Assembly (NCBI GenBank): GCA_000310025.1
Contig: FN649744.1
Location: 988,587-1,052,586, forward strand
Reading direction: 5' to 3'
From: Ectocarpus siliculosus
Lineage: Eukaryota; Sar; Phaeophyceae; Ectocarpales; Ectocarpaceae
Length of the DNA stretch: 64,000 bases
Below, piece after piece: positions 28,501 to 39,824 of this stretch. Positions within the stretch are counted from its first letter, which is position 1; each line of letters begins with the position of its first letter. Below the pieces are notes generated by a model. That model had not been told where the DNA came from, did no database searches, and saw only the letters and a list, made by a program, of their open reading frames with translations. Made by a program: the position numbers and the translations under genes.

Positions 28501-31500
28501 GGTCCACAGGCCATTCAATGTCTGCACCTAGACCAACAAACACGATAGTCCGCGATGCGCATGCGCTGCGGTTATTATAGTGCTGCTGCACGTACCGCAC
28601 GTGACAAATTTCCTTGCCCTAGAGCTCACACCTGGACCAGGTGATGTTCCCAGCCACAGGGGGAAGATTGCGAGATATCGGAGGGTCATGCTTCTGCTTC
28701 TCGTACAGCTGCTGCACTTGCTCAAGCTCCATCCCGTAGTTCTAAGTTGGTTTTCATCACCAAAATGAGACGCGTAGGACACGAGTTGGGGTGATACGCG
28801 ATACTAATGATTCGTTGACGAGACATGTCGCTATGGAGCGGGTCATTCACGGCAAAGACCTCGCCAGTGGAGCAATTATCGTTGGACCAACATGGACGTC
28901 GAAGACGATTTGTGTCGCTTTTCAGTACCCAGACTCGGATCCGAATTTTTTTGTCACGTCTCATCGCCAGCGGACCTTGGACATGCACGTCATTTAGAAA
29001 TCTATTCCACGTAGAATCGCGTTTCCAACCGAACTACTTTTGTTGCTCATGTCTGCCTCGATACAGCAGCACCCGCGTCTCTCTGGATGTATCTTCAGCC
29101 GGTCGCAACAAAATGTCAGGCCAGAGCATAACAATGAATGACGCAGGGGACTAAATGTGACGGGTACATCTGCTGATTCGGTCTTCAACTCATTCTACCT
29201 TGAATTCCTATTATGGTAAAGTATCGTTCTCCTTATCTCGACAACCCGATCTTCATCTCTTCACCTGTCTCCATCGTGTAGCACGCCACTACGCACCTGG
29301 AAAATAATGTTGAGCTTCGAGTCGAGGTCTGACTTGAGGCTCTCTCGTTGCAGGATAGATTGAAACTTGTGCAGAAGCTTCAGGGAGTGCTCGATAGAGG
29401 TGATGTTTTCGAAGCTCTGGTTGATGAATGCCTGCAAGAGGGAGGAATTGTGATGAGAAACGCCAGCTTAGATTGGCTGGGTGCAAGCACGGTAGGTCAG
29501 GCTGCTACCTGGCACACGCTAGAGAAGGCCGTTTGGTCCAGATGGCGAGTGAGGGTGAGTGGATGAACCCCTGTACAGGTCAATGACGATCATAAGTCTT
29601 GGTAAGTCTGGTGCTCGCGAGAAAGGTAGACGTCTACATGCTAGAGATATGTCTAGGTGGTGATGTTCTCAAGGGGGTTGTTCACTATCGACTCCTCGCC
29701 GGGAAGAAATAGATAAAAAAATCGCTTGGTGAGACATGCACACATTTGGTGCGTTTTTTTTGCTATGCGACAAGGTCCTGTGCTACTCTCGAGATTTTGC
29801 CTCGGTTTTGTAGACTAACAGATGTTTGACACCACCACCAATGAGGACGGCACGAACTACAAAAATCGCTACTTCAACTCGAGAGAGAATCTTGCCTGGA
29901 GACTGCATTCCAAGTCCGAGATCTTGACGTTGAACTCCACGTAGTCTCTATCGAACTTGTTGTTGTGATACGCCAGCAGGTCGTGCCGCTTTAGACGGAA
30001 GTCCTTGACGATGGAGTGGAACTGGTCGATAAGCCCTTCCATTCCTTCCAACTTCAGGCAAGGCAGCGAAAGAGATTGTTTCAACATCGGGAAACGAACG
30101 GAAAGCAAGCTAGACATCGTTCAGCCAAATGTCACCCAAAATCGGGGGAATATTACTGGTTTCGACCTTCATTTTTCCGTTAAGTAGCATTTCCCTTCGG
30201 TGAGCATGTTCTGACAGACTAACCTTGAAGAACCTTCAGCCCAAACCATTGACTGCAAATCAATAGATTTCGTTTTCGTGCCTCCTATGCTTCCGTCCGA
30301 TGTGAAGGTTCGCCCCCAACACTTGCCGTACCTTGTTCTCCGAGAGCGAGTTAAACTGGTCGATGGTGCTGAACATGTCAATGAGCTTGATCACCCTTCG
30401 ACAGAACAGGTCGAATTTTCCTGTGGCGGTTCATTAAACAGGATAAAATACAACAACAGAGGTTGCTGATCGTGGCAGATTCGAGCATGTTCAAACGACT
30501 CCACAAGAAAAGTTAAACAAACAAACGACAAAATTTAACGAGCCTTGCAATCATCACAACTTGCCATAGGCCAGGTCTGTCTGTGCGACCGTCGCCGAAA
30601 CATGCGTCTCACTCCCCTGTGATGACGCACTTTCGCACTTTCGAACCGGTGGACAGGACCAGCATGGCGTGTGCACTCCCCACCCCTCGAATATCGTCAA
30701 TATCGTACTCCACTTTTTTTATCATTGACTGTGGTATCTGCCGCAATCCCCGCCGCCCCCATACGTTTCTCACCATTCCGTCTACACCCAATTTTCTACC
30801 TTTCACTGTGAAAGATCTCAGTTGGTCTCACCAAATATTTCCGTCTCGCTGAAGTCGAACTGCTTCCCCCTTGGGGTCTGCTGCAGTTTAGTTTTGGTCA
30901 GACGGTACTGCTCCTGGTGGGCCTCGTTGAGCTTGAGGCATGATTCCAGCTGCCGGACTAGTTCTTGGGGGTCCTGCGAAAGGAGACGTGATTGCAAAAT
31001 GTTGGATGGGCAGCATCCGTTGTCGCGTAAGCCGCCGTCGGATGACTGTCTTCATGTTTTGTTTGGCGTTGGTACCAAGAACTGCAGGAGGAGGTGTTCG
31101 GAGAATGTGTCTCTTTCCAAACCAAGAAGCATGAGGGGAATGGCTCCAGGTGCCGCGAACTGCCGTCTCGCACACCTTTTCCCAGAGAGCGTCCATGCTG
31201 TCCTTGCCCGTGATGCAGTCCTTGCAATTTACGATCATCTGGTCCGTAATCTTCCCGAACAGCCCGGTCATTCGTTCTGTCGTGTTGTAATACCTGGTCG
31301 GCGGAAGCATCGATGCGGCATCTTAGGCCTACTGTGGCTGTATGCTGAATCTTCCCTGCCCCCGTCATGTTTACTCCCGGAACACACCATGTGCCTCCTA
31401 GCAAATCGTGCCCTTTGCCAGGCGTGTGACCTTTCTCGAAAACTTGGACAAGACTGCTACCTGGCAATGGTGTGTATCATCTTGATGCTGTTCATGAGGG

Positions 31501-34500
31501 CCGGCAGAGTGTCGATGATGGTCGTGGCGGTCCCGCTGTACAAGGGTTCGATGAAGCGCTCCAGGGTATAGAGGAACTTCACGTTGTCCTTCGCCTCATT
31601 GGCGGCCTCGGTGACGTTCACGTCAATCTGTGTCGTTCCAATCAAGGAGGCCGAGCGTCGATATGGTTACATCTATCGCCAAACCGTGCATCAAACCTGC
31701 AGATTGAGGAAATGCCTCATCAACAACAGACGGAGAATGTCATCGGTGTAGGGTACTTGTGGTCGTGTTTGTATCGTTCGCGGCCTATGATCTCTGCTCA
31801 ACCTCCCGTCGCCGAGGAAATGTTTTGATCGGATTGGACACTGGAATCAGGCCACGTTCGCTATACCTTAACGAATCGGTCATTTCATCCAACAGTTGAG
31901 AAAATGCAGCTACCACCGTTCGGGTGATGGATCCCTGTTCGTGACATGAGCGAGGAAACCGTAGAACCTTGAAACACGCCAACAAACTCAACAACACCCC
32001 GCGTTACTCAGAACCAATCGACCGTACTATTTAGCACGTCAATCGTTTGACTCACACCTGCTATGCGTCACATGCGCCCACCTGTTTCCATCTCCGCAAT
32101 AGGTTCGCAATCTTTTGCTTGCTTGGGTCGGCCGAATTCTTGGTGAGGGTGGACAGGAGTCCGATCACATCCTTGCAGTCCTGCAAGACCGCATCATACG
32201 CCCACCCCCATAAACAATCCCATAAACGATACGCAAAAAATGTAGAAACGCGAAAATCAATATCGGATCGAAGCAATCATTTCGTGGCGAGTAGGCGTGG
32301 CAACGAAGCCAAAAGGAATGGTGAAGTGCGGAGCATTGTTGCAATTGTCAAACCTGGCCCGGTAAACGGGTTCTTCGTTTGCTCCACCGCCGCATAGTAC
32401 GAAACATTTCTCCGTGTTCGGGCTCACGGGGAAAGTACAGGTTGTATGACCGCCCTAAACAGAAGAACAACGTACAGAAGCGTATGGCTGGGCCTTCATA
32501 CGATCAATGGTTCTGTTCAGTAACAACAGCACAGTACCTTTCGCTTCAGCTGCTCGGTGATACTGGTGAGCCGCTGCATTCGATTCCGCCAGTACTCCAG
32601 CTCGCCCTTTGGACCTGCATCGCGCCCCCCTTCTCCGTCATCACCGACACTGCTCCAACGGACGTATGAATAATTCAAAATTGACGAGCATGGAACTTTG
32701 CGTAATCAGTATTGAGTCGAAGGGCACCATACCCAAGTCGTCCAGTGATATCGAAGAAGATAGGTGCAATCGGCAAAGTTGGAGATCTCGGACCACTTCG
32801 GCCGCACGTGCACTTTCCCTTCCAGTGGAACGTCAATCCAAAGCCATTGCAATAGTTTTTCCAGTTCTACGCCACGATGTACCACGAGCGTTTCGTCGAT
32901 CCACTGCCCTTCTAGAGTCAATCTTGGCATCCATTATTTCCCCTTCTCCATCTCGTACGCACAGGTGTTTGGATGGATTGAATAGGGGAAACATAGGATA
33001 AAAAGTCATACATCACGACACCTCGGTTCTATTTTTTTTTTATTTTGAATCTCCTGGATATGATCGTCCTCGACACTTGAGGTGTTCTGTAGGACGGAGC
33101 ACCACGCACAGCTGCTCAGAAATGATTACTACCATCAGAAGACTTTGACGAACACTTTCTCCCTTTGCGCTTACCACTCTCGAGGGTTGAGATATTCCTC
33201 TATTTGATTGCACCATTCCTCCAGCAGGTTCTCGAACCGCGGAATCAGCTCGGGGTTTTGGTTCACCCTCTGTGTCAGGGTGGCCGAACGGGTACGAAAC
33301 CAAATTGATCAACATCTTGGTGGCATGGATGCATTTTCGATTCAACAGAACGTTGTCAACCGGGGGGCGAACTCAAACGTCGATCACTCCCTAAGATATG
33401 GATGCACCCCGCCGGATCTCTGGCTACGACTCTTTCTGCCTCCTGCACAAGACGGTGCATTGTGTATGCTCACACGGGCACTAAGATGGGGTTCGGCACA
33501 ACAACAGGGTTACTGGGCGACGACCGCAAATGAGATTCCATCCGTCGTGCTCTCGCGTACCTGCGTGAAATTTCGTGTGTCGAGACATTCGGAGCTCTCC
33601 CTCGTCTCGGAGTCCATGCCCCGCAACTCCAGCCCCCCCACCAGCGACTTCAGGCCCTCCTTGAGCGCGTGGATAAAGTGGTCTGTCTCCGCCAGAAAGT
33701 CAACCTGGGTCCCGCGCAACACGGAGGTGGGAATGAGGGCGACAACATGACTTACAGATTGAGTGGGTGGTCTAAAGTTCATTGGCAAGGTTCTTTCGTC
33801 TGAGTGTAGAGGAATGGATCTACATAACCGGGAGTCAAAGAAATAATTGATAAAGTGGTTAAGGTCGGATGGTCTAGTGGTAAAAAGGGGGAAACGAAGT
33901 ATATCGCTGAGAACGCTCGCATCTAGACAACCTTCGATTTCTTGAGCAGGAATGTTGTGAAACATTCTGCAATTCACCCGTTGTGCATCTGGAATCACGA
34001 GACAGAATTTTCGTCCTTGTAGTCCTTCAAGAACTCGTGCTCAAGGGTAAGGAAGACAACAAACTACGCGTTGTTCGTCTTGAAGGCGATAAAGATAAAC
34101 AGTAATAAGTAACGTTGAACAAATACCACGTAAAGTTTTATGTGGATATGAGGAGGATTTGAGCACAAGCACTCGTAGAGATGTTTTTCCCAGCGACAAT
34201 CACTGCAGTTCCCCTCTATGATTTTATTTTTGCCTGTTTTGTTTGTGGGACTTGTGAACAACGTCGAGAAAACCCGTTGACAAACAAACGAAATTGGGCG
34301 AACGAGATACCGACCAACTTTGAGCTTGTGCAGGCAATGACTGCGGCCACGTTCTTGCCGGAGCTGAGTGTGTTGGATCAAGTTGGCCCTAATACCGAAA
34401 GATGATCTATCGAAGTATAAGACACGAGAACGAAACGAAGGAATCAAAGAGCACTCAGATTACCTTTTGTTCGGTGTCTGCCTTCCCCCAGCCGTCGCTC

Positions 34501-36109
34501 TCGCTAAGGAGGGGTTTAAGGAACCTGCTGAGAGCGGCCTCGATACCGGCGAGGGCGCTACCGCTGATTTCTCCAAACAACAACGACTGGTCTCCTCCGC
34601 TGTTCCCAGAGGTCGAGTAGGTACGACAATGAGAGTGTTGAGAGACGACGCACAAGGGAGTTGTCATGAAAAGGGGACGGAGATCGAGGTTGTTCATGCC
34701 CTAACGTGACGCACGGCAATATCTTACAATTCGCCGCCAAGACAAGGATTCTGACCATCTCTCCAAACAATGAAGAAGGGTCTCTGTGGCTGAAGTAGCC
34801 ACATCAGAGCTTGTGAGAGAAGCAATGAGAGAACATTCGGGAAAAATACTTGTTTTCATGAAGGATGAAGAAGTTGACGAATTTATGACGTGAAAAGGGG
34901 TACGGAGTTGCAGATTAGCTCAATAGAGGGCGGTGTGTGCAACGTATGAAAGACGTGCATAATAAATTACGGCGAATTGAGTTTTATGTGTCGAAAGTAC
35001 TCCGCAACACGCATAGTTCCACTGGATGATCATCGAACGCTATGAAAATATGGACGTCGTCAGCTTTGTACTTGGGTTTTGCACCCATGTCTCTTCTGGT
35101 CAAAACACAAGGACACCCTCCATGTTTTCCCTTCGGCTTTCCAACTCCCCCCCGCCCCTCCCCTTCGCATTCCGGAGCACGATCGAACAGTTTCTAATTA
35201 CATGGTGATATTGTTTAAGTAGAGTTCCATCTTGCATTTGAGTCAATGGTGTCGCCGTTGGTTGAATGTGCTTATTTTGTGAAATCCCAGAAGCAGGTTT
35301 TTCTCTCCCGCTCACAGAGTATGGGTATATCTGTTTGGGTGCCTGTTCCACCGTACTGTATCAATCGACGCTCAATTCCTCGGTGTTCCCGGAGCAACAT
35401 CAGCAGTAGCTGGGCAACTCGATTCTTCATAACATACCACAGCAGTAGGTCAGACGTATTTCGGAGCTCATCAAAAAAGAATACCATCCAGTGCGACACG
35501 ACAGCCGAAAATAGACCCTTGAAACTCCTGAACGCCCTAAAGCGTTTGCACTCCCAAGCGTAGATTTCTTGCCAGTACTGGTGTACCTGGCCGTATCCAA
35601 AGATGCACCCTCCTTGGCGTTCCGCAGGAAAAAACAGCACTTGTTGGACAGCAGCTCGCTAGCCCCGTCGGTCACAAACATTTCCGTCCCACCTGCTTCA
35701 TCCTTTTTTTGTCGTATTGGCCCGATCGCAGGATAGAGTTACGGGTGGATGCATGCACGGGTTTGTACGCGCACGTTGATATGGGTACATCGAAGCGCCG
35801 GGAATACACGTGCTTGATACTTCTACGTGCGCCTGGATGCTGCGAACACGCGATTCAACGGCTTGTCCCGGTGTGCTCTTCTCTCAGCAGTGGTACAATC
35901 AAAAATGTCACGGAAAGCGCAGCATACCGTGGTATATCACTTGTGCCGCCATGCGGACGAAACACCAACATCAACAACATGTTACGCCCTCGACACATCA
36001 CCTCGTCTGCTCGGTCCGCGGCCTGGAAGTACACAAAGAGTCTGTTGGGGCCATCACCAGCGAAGAGGCTGTTGAAACGGGTCAGGTTCTCGTCCATCCG
36101 CATAAACGC
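1..36109 (-). CDS. Axonemal dynein heavy chain, outer-arm gamma (DNAH5/DNAH8) class; N-terminal two thirds, runs off left edge
   Basis: Motor subunit of the ciliary outer dynein arm; it uses ATP to slide axonemal doublets and would drive flagella of zoospores or gametes. I assembled 70 exons (about 2,950 codons) whose lengths and phases join in frame at most junctions. The class call rests on close collinear resemblance to DNAH5/8 blocks, for example [56 protein letters not shown] and EFNRI. P-loops are GPAGTGKT (AAA1), GPTGGGKT (AAA2), GAEGTAKT (AAA3) and GVGGSGKQ (AAA4). The last exon in the window (69-175) ends just after [12 protein letters not shown] in AAA4, so stalk, AAA5-6 and C-terminal domain are missing. 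The 5' end is uncertain: 36002-36109 is the first exon I trust, and it has no start codon of its own. About 30 residues expected between 14552 and 15465, and some tail exons between 33704 and 34464, were not found. The gene is alone on its strand here, with introns averaging about 0.4 kb. Confidence 0.93.
69..2724 (-). other. Dynein AAA3-AAA4 connector and AAA4 exons (truncated by window edge)
   Basis: Exons 2572-2724 ([17 protein letters not shown]), 1894-2049 ([19 protein letters not shown]), 1552-1641 ([16 protein letters not shown]), 934-1145 ([20 protein letters not shown]), 675-750 ([11 protein letters not shown]), 414-524 ([18 protein letters not shown]) and 69-175 ([20 protein letters not shown]). 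The AAA4 Walker A (GVGGSGKQ) and the FTEAEIKDE Walker B-like block match gamma-class outer-arm chains closely. The donor at the low edge of 69-175 (GAG|GTAATA) shows that the gene continues to the left of the window. Confidence 0.93.
3187..5176 (-). other. Dynein AAA3 exons
   Basis: Exons 4958-5176 ([18 protein letters not shown], then [14 protein letters not shown]), 4584-4725 ([20 protein letters not shown], then [14 protein letters not shown]), 3940-4041 ([20 protein letters not shown]), 3524-3718 ([20 protein letters not shown]) and 3187-3309 ([20 protein letters not shown]). Relative to most axonemal chains the Walker A reads GAEGTAKT instead of GEQGTAKT, and Walker B reads DDLSMP instead of DDVNMP; the lysine and paired aspartates needed for nucleotide handling remain. 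AAA3 is the regulatory ATP site in dyneins. Confidence 0.92.
5523..8758 (-). other. Dynein AAA2 exons
   Basis: Exons 8699-8758 ([12 protein letters not shown]), 8230-8434 ([16 protein letters not shown], then [20 protein letters not shown]), 7579-7769 ([20 protein letters not shown]), 7034-7188 ([19 protein letters not shown]), 6691-6745, 6038-6210 ([19 protein letters not shown]) and 5523-5639. The Walker A and the DGPVDAIW block of Walker B are intact, so nucleotide binding at AAA2 is expected, as in other axonemal heavy chains. Junction phases agree, including the short 55-bp exon 6691-6745, which needs an acceptor at GCGAG. Confidence 0.92.
9167..11462 (-). other. Dynein AAA1 (main ATPase site) exons
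   Basis: Four exons carry AAA1. 11342-11462 encodes [20 protein letters not shown] followed by the Walker A TGKTE. 10904-11044 encodes the Walker B block [10 protein letters not shown]. 10290-10496 encodes the [19 protein letters not shown] block and AMMVPD. 9672-9803 ([10 protein letters not shown]) and 9167-9370 ([20 protein letters not shown]) finish the domain. This is the site whose hydrolysis powers the stroke, and all the expected catalytic residues are visible. One oddity is [12 protein letters not shown] where most outer-arm chains have IDLPVLSVAAQQ. The donor after 10290-10496 is read as GC (AAG|GCATGG), because it restores the family-typical K|V junction; a GT donor 6 bp further would add two residues in frame. 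Confidence 0.93.
10196..10264. repeat. GCC/GAC/AAC trinucleotide microsatellite in a dynein intron
   Basis: Imperfect runs of GCC, GAC and AAC units on the plus strand, lying just below the AAA1 exon 10290-10496 and therefore intronic. Confidence 0.9.
13952..14176 (-). other. 225-bp GC-AG intron bounded by a 9-bp direct repeat
   Basis: On the minus strand the upstream exon ends GACAAGCAG and the intron begins GCAAGT. The intron ends with a second GACAAGCAG directly before the next exon (ATCATC). Both flanking exons are phase 0 here (110 bp = 2 + 36 codons upstream; 117 bp = 39 codons downstream), so the splice is well supported and gives [13 protein letters not shown]. The repeated 9-mer is what an insertion with target-site duplication would leave. 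Confidence 0.75.
22294..22512. repeat. CTGT, TG and TC microsatellite block in a dynein intron
   Basis: A CTGT tetranucleotide array (about 22294-22430) runs into a short TG tract and then a long TC tract that ends only about 15 bp before exon 22527-22673. On the transcribed (minus) strand the TC tract reads as GA. It therefore begins just downstream of that exon's donor. Confidence 0.95.
24626..36109 (-). other. Dynein tail (DHC_N1-type) exon block
   Basis: Exons, in transcript order: 36002-36109 ([19 protein letters not shown]), 35587-35692 ([19 protein letters not shown]), 34464-34599 ([18 protein letters not shown]), 33561-33704, 33175-33269, 32538-32649 ([13 protein letters not shown]), 32082-32180, 31461-31627, 31176-31293, 30832-30973, 30332-30420, 29896-30051, 29297-29431, 28632-28741 ([18 protein letters not shown]), 28074-28165, 27629-27724, 27054-27197, 26291-26362, 25659-25778 ([17 protein letters not shown]), 25232-25296 and 24626-24722. 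This part anchors the heavy chain to intermediate chains and the docking complex in known outer-arm dyneins. Phases agree from 33269 down to 24626. Phase is not settled between 36002 and 35692, where a non-consensus donor may be used, nor between 34464 and 33704, where one or more small exons seem to be missing. Confidence 0.8.
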
Positions 36110-36802
36110 CTGCGTTCATTCCGACAGACATTGAGAAGACGACCAAGATGACGCAGAAACTCTCAATGCGCCGAGACTTGAACACAGCCGGCAGGTTATC
36201 AAGCCGGTCGGGCGGCGTTGCTGTTCCATTCAGTCGGGGTGTACTTGTGTTGTCGCCTCACGTATTATCGTCGTTATACCGTTCGGGGTATGTGGACGTA
36301 CCAGCCGGGGACACAAAGGAGGAAGGCAACGTCGTGAGGTTGTTGATGGTCTCTTTTTCCTCCCCGTTGCCTCCCTGCTGGGGTACTTACCCTGCTGGAT
36401 TGGCTTGAGGATTCAGCGTGTAATGCTTGGCCGACGGTGAAATGACTTAGAAACCAGGTGCAAGATATGATGGTAGAGAAAAGGCAAACTATCGCTCCGT
36501 GCGAGACCAGGACGTTTGTTTGTCATTCACTTTTTGTTGCTCGATTCTCTTTCAGTCGTTTGCAAATTCAGTGAAAAAACAGATCGGTGGTCATTTCTCT
36601 AGGACTATAGTTGGTGCAAGCGTTTCTAACCCGTTCTGTCACCGTAAAAATGTGTATGCACTACTATACCAAGGATATCAATGCACGTTCTCTCTGCATG
36701 GATGAATGGATAGGAGGACCAGTCGTGATTCCTCCGACGGTCGCTTGCTGCTTCTTGCACCATGTGAACCCAGGGTTTATCATCGCACAGCCGTACATAG
36801 TC

Positions 36803-36874
36803 TGTTAAGATGTACAGCATATCCACTATGCTACAAGTCAGCAAGTCATAGTGGATATGCTGTACATCTTAACA
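36803..36874. repeat. Perfect 28-bp inverted repeat with 16-nt loop
   Basis: Left arm 36803-36830 and right arm 36847-36874 are exact reverse complements, starting TGTTAAGATG and ending CATCTTAACA. The loop is 36831-36846. A 14-bp palindrome (GTCTACATGTAGAC, 36898-36911) follows closely. The structure could be a small foldback element or a hairpin RNA precursor; the sequence alone does not say which. Confidence 0.95.
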
Positions 36875-37320
36875 AAGTCTAAATGCGCCGTAGAATTGTC
36901 TACATGTAGACTACAGCTACCCTACAGTACATTGTCGATTGTAGTCCACAGGTCTACAGCAAACTATGTAGCTAAAAACGACCTAAACAACACATGCATC
37001 TTCGGAAAGTTACGCCGCGTTTCCTCGTCAATACATGTAGCAGCAGATAGACGCAAGAAAACCACAGAGGCAACAGGATTCACCTCACACGGGTAAGCTC
37101 ATAGGCAATGGTTTTTGTCAGTAAGTTATGATGTACCCTCCTCTCCGCTTTCTCATCTACCACACATACATGCACAGAGAGCCTGTAGTAGTGCCGTACG
37201 CTGCACCTACCTGTGATTTGCTTGCGTCGACGTCCGGGCCGAAGGCTTCGACAAGCTTGGACATACACCATCGATGTCTAGCCGTCAGGGCCATGACGAC
37301 CAAGCCTCGCCCGTCAGTAC

Positions 37321-37494
37321 CGTGTAATGCTGCTGGACCTCAGATATACCCAGCCACTCCTGCGCTTTGTTTCTCTCGTCCAACAGAGTCACTTCGACGA
37401 TGGTCGTGGAGTCCACAACGCCGACGGATCCAAAAGCTGGTCGGTGAGGCGATGCTTCGAACACACACACTCTCACAGACCCGTGAGGGCCCAC
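37321..37494 (-). other. Candidate first exon of the dynein gene (uncertain)
   Basis: An open minus-strand stretch beginning with ATG at 37494 contains TTIVEVTLLDERNKAQEWLG followed by ISEVQQHYT and a possible donor (ACG|GTACTG). The style resembles the very N-terminal segment of axonemal heavy chains, and it sits about 1.2 kb upstream of the first secure dynein exon. I could not connect it in phase to 36002-36109. It could be a coincidental open frame. Confidence 0.25.
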
Positions 37495-39824
37495 AATGCG
37501 CGGTCAAGCACAGCACTGGTGTCAATACTCTCTTGCCCCCAGTCCTGTACAATCCGGAAGATGCATGTATTGCGAAGTACGACGTTGCGCGGAACCGCCA
37601 TAACGCGACGAACCAAACTCTCAGCCGAGAAGTAATTCTACAGTTTCGGTAATCGCCTCCGAATAATCGTTGACACCTTTTTCTGGTACCCTCAGAGGCG
37701 GTCTGCGCGCGTTCGAAAAGCAAATGCGGTACTTGGCGGCACTCTCTAGGCCAATCCCCTCTATCTAAACGACACATATATACTCTAGTACAGCCACACG
37801 CGTGGTACATACCCGCATACGCCCATCTTTAGAAGGTCGGGCAAGGGTCGGACTTCAATGCGGTGAAACCATATTGTTTGTCCGACTTTGGGCGAGATTG
37901 AAGCCATCACTGCTGCTGTAGTCCGACTACAGCGACTGCTGTTCGCAGGGGCCTTGGCCAGATAACAGGACGGACGAACCCAGAAAGATCTTTGGGAATC
38001 TCGCAGGCGGGGAGGATCCAGACAAGGTCTGCACGGGGCAGCTCTGGCTGAATTACCTGCGGGGCGATTCGCCGACGAATCTACGAAGAACATCGATCGG
38101 CGAATTTCGGAGATCGGACTGGCTCTCTTCGCAAAGATCGTCAGCAAAAGTGAACGGTAGTCAAGATAATGTGTGACATTGTTCAGTCCGAAGACAACAT
38201 ACTCGGCACGGAGCGGCTGCCCATTATGTCATTTGGGCTGAACAACGCATCGATCGCGGGATGTTCAGCGAAAGAATCGGCGACGAACTTCGAGAATTCA
38301 TTCATCGTCGAAGACAAAGAATATTCTCAGGTTGACTAGCAACCGCAGATAGATGTCCCATCGATTCCCTACTGCTGTGCAAAATCTGCTGGTGGGTCTA
38401 CGTTGTTTTTGCTCTGTTACGTCTACAGTAGTAGAATATCGATAATTTTTTTCCTCGGCCTCGACTGTCCGCAGTCAACGCGGAGAGCCGTCCCAACAGG
38501 AGACATACCCACAAAAAATAATGGCGGCGTACATGATTTTTGTACTCCTCCTGTTGTTCCAAGTGCAAGTAAAAGGACATATCGGAGGTTCCGCCTCACG
38601 GGCGCAAGCTGTCTGTCCCTTTCTAACGCGAATGTGGGGGGGAAGTTCCTACACCGGGAAAGAGTATTTGAGGTTTCAGATATCCCGACGAACAACGGAA
38701 GAGGACTAACATTGCGGACGCGCATGTGAATCGCTGTTTATTTCGCCATCATCTCATTAAAGCTCGCCGTTGCCACATACCGCAAGGTCTTGTCTCTCCA
38801 TCTCAAGAACTCCGACCTATCTACGCAAAAAACTCTGCGTAGTTGAGACAACATTAAATACCGCAATGGTAAGATGGCGATTTTTTTCTGCGCAAGCAGA
38901 CCTTGGGCGAAGAGTCCGTGGAGCGGGAAATGTCAGAAGCATGCCACCACCCAACAACCTGCAACCAGAGGGTTCCCTCACTTAAAACTGAAGGAACATA
39001 ACTTGGCCGCCGTATGCATAGAAAGCCCTCAGACGGAGGCTTTCCGATCGCTGTCCTTCGCCGTCCGGAGGAAGAAAGAATAGGAGGCTCACTCAAGACA
39101 AGCGTCTTGCCGATTTCCTCCCGACGTATTCGCTCCAACAGGCGGACAGCATACCAGACGCCACTCTTCCGTCCAGCGAGAAACACCATATTTGCTATTT
39201 CGTCTCTTGCGGCAATTCGGATGGAGGATGGTATGAACTCCTCATTGGCTCGCTTTCTGCATCTCTTCGTCCTCTCCTGCCACTGTCGGACTTCGTCGCC
39301 CCTGGCCAGGTTTGGACGTCGACGAAGATGGGTGGCTCTCCGAGGCAAGCTTGATCAAGCCACGGAGTCTGTTTTGATGCGATGCGGTTGGGATCACGAG
39401 ACAGGAAGTGCTCAAGGGATGGACGACCAAGGGTGTCTCCAGAGGCCTTTCGCGGATCAAGCCCTTGCAAACGGACGCTAGATGGCAGTGTGACAATGCA
39501 AACGACACCGGCGTCTTACATGGGTGCAACGCAGCGTTCCCCACTTTGTGGCTTCGGGTGAACCGGTATCGCCAGAGTTGCGCGCTACTTCACCTCCAAG
39601 TCGTAAAACCTCACAAATGACGCTCTTCTCGGGAAGCTGGCCCCAAACAAACCCATTTCTCATGAAATTTGCGTCTTGCCCCCGATTTGCTGCGCAGATT
39701 TGTAACGAGGAGCCGCCGCGCCGAAGAGGCACCCGCAACACAACGCACGCAATTCCACTTCATGCTACATGTCTAACGTCCGCCGAACTTGTCTGTCACC
39801 AACCTGCAGAGGCTGCTCTCTCAC

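Larger units (their letters stand above)
36110..39824. other. Gene-poor stretch between dynein and PNPase genes
   Basis: No complete gene recognised. It holds the 36803-36874 hairpin, a second small palindrome around 37914-37930, and open frames on the minus strand at 38854-39348 and 39478-39741 that match no family I know. The segment 39478-39741 (WGQLPEKSVICEVLRLGGEV) has the look of a dispersed repeat rather than a host exon. The missing last exon of the PNPase gene and the first exons of the dynein gene should lie in or near this stretch. Confidence 0.5.

Noticed and set aside
33860-33955. tRNA-like A box (TGGTCTAGTGGTA) on the plus strand
   Set aside because: No matching B box (only CCTTCGATTTC) and no acceptor-stem pairing; it lies in a dynein intron.
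34915-34985. TAGCTCAATAGAGG, resembling a tRNA D-arm
   Set aside because: No B box within tRNA distance and no stem pairing.
36803-36874. Reading the hairpin as a bacterial-type terminator or CRISPR-like repeat
   Set aside because: Eukaryotic context, single copy, no T tract and no spacer series.
38854-39348. 164-codon minus-strand open frame in the gene-poor stretch
   Set aside because: No family resemblance, no splice links to PNPase; not called as a gene for lack of support.
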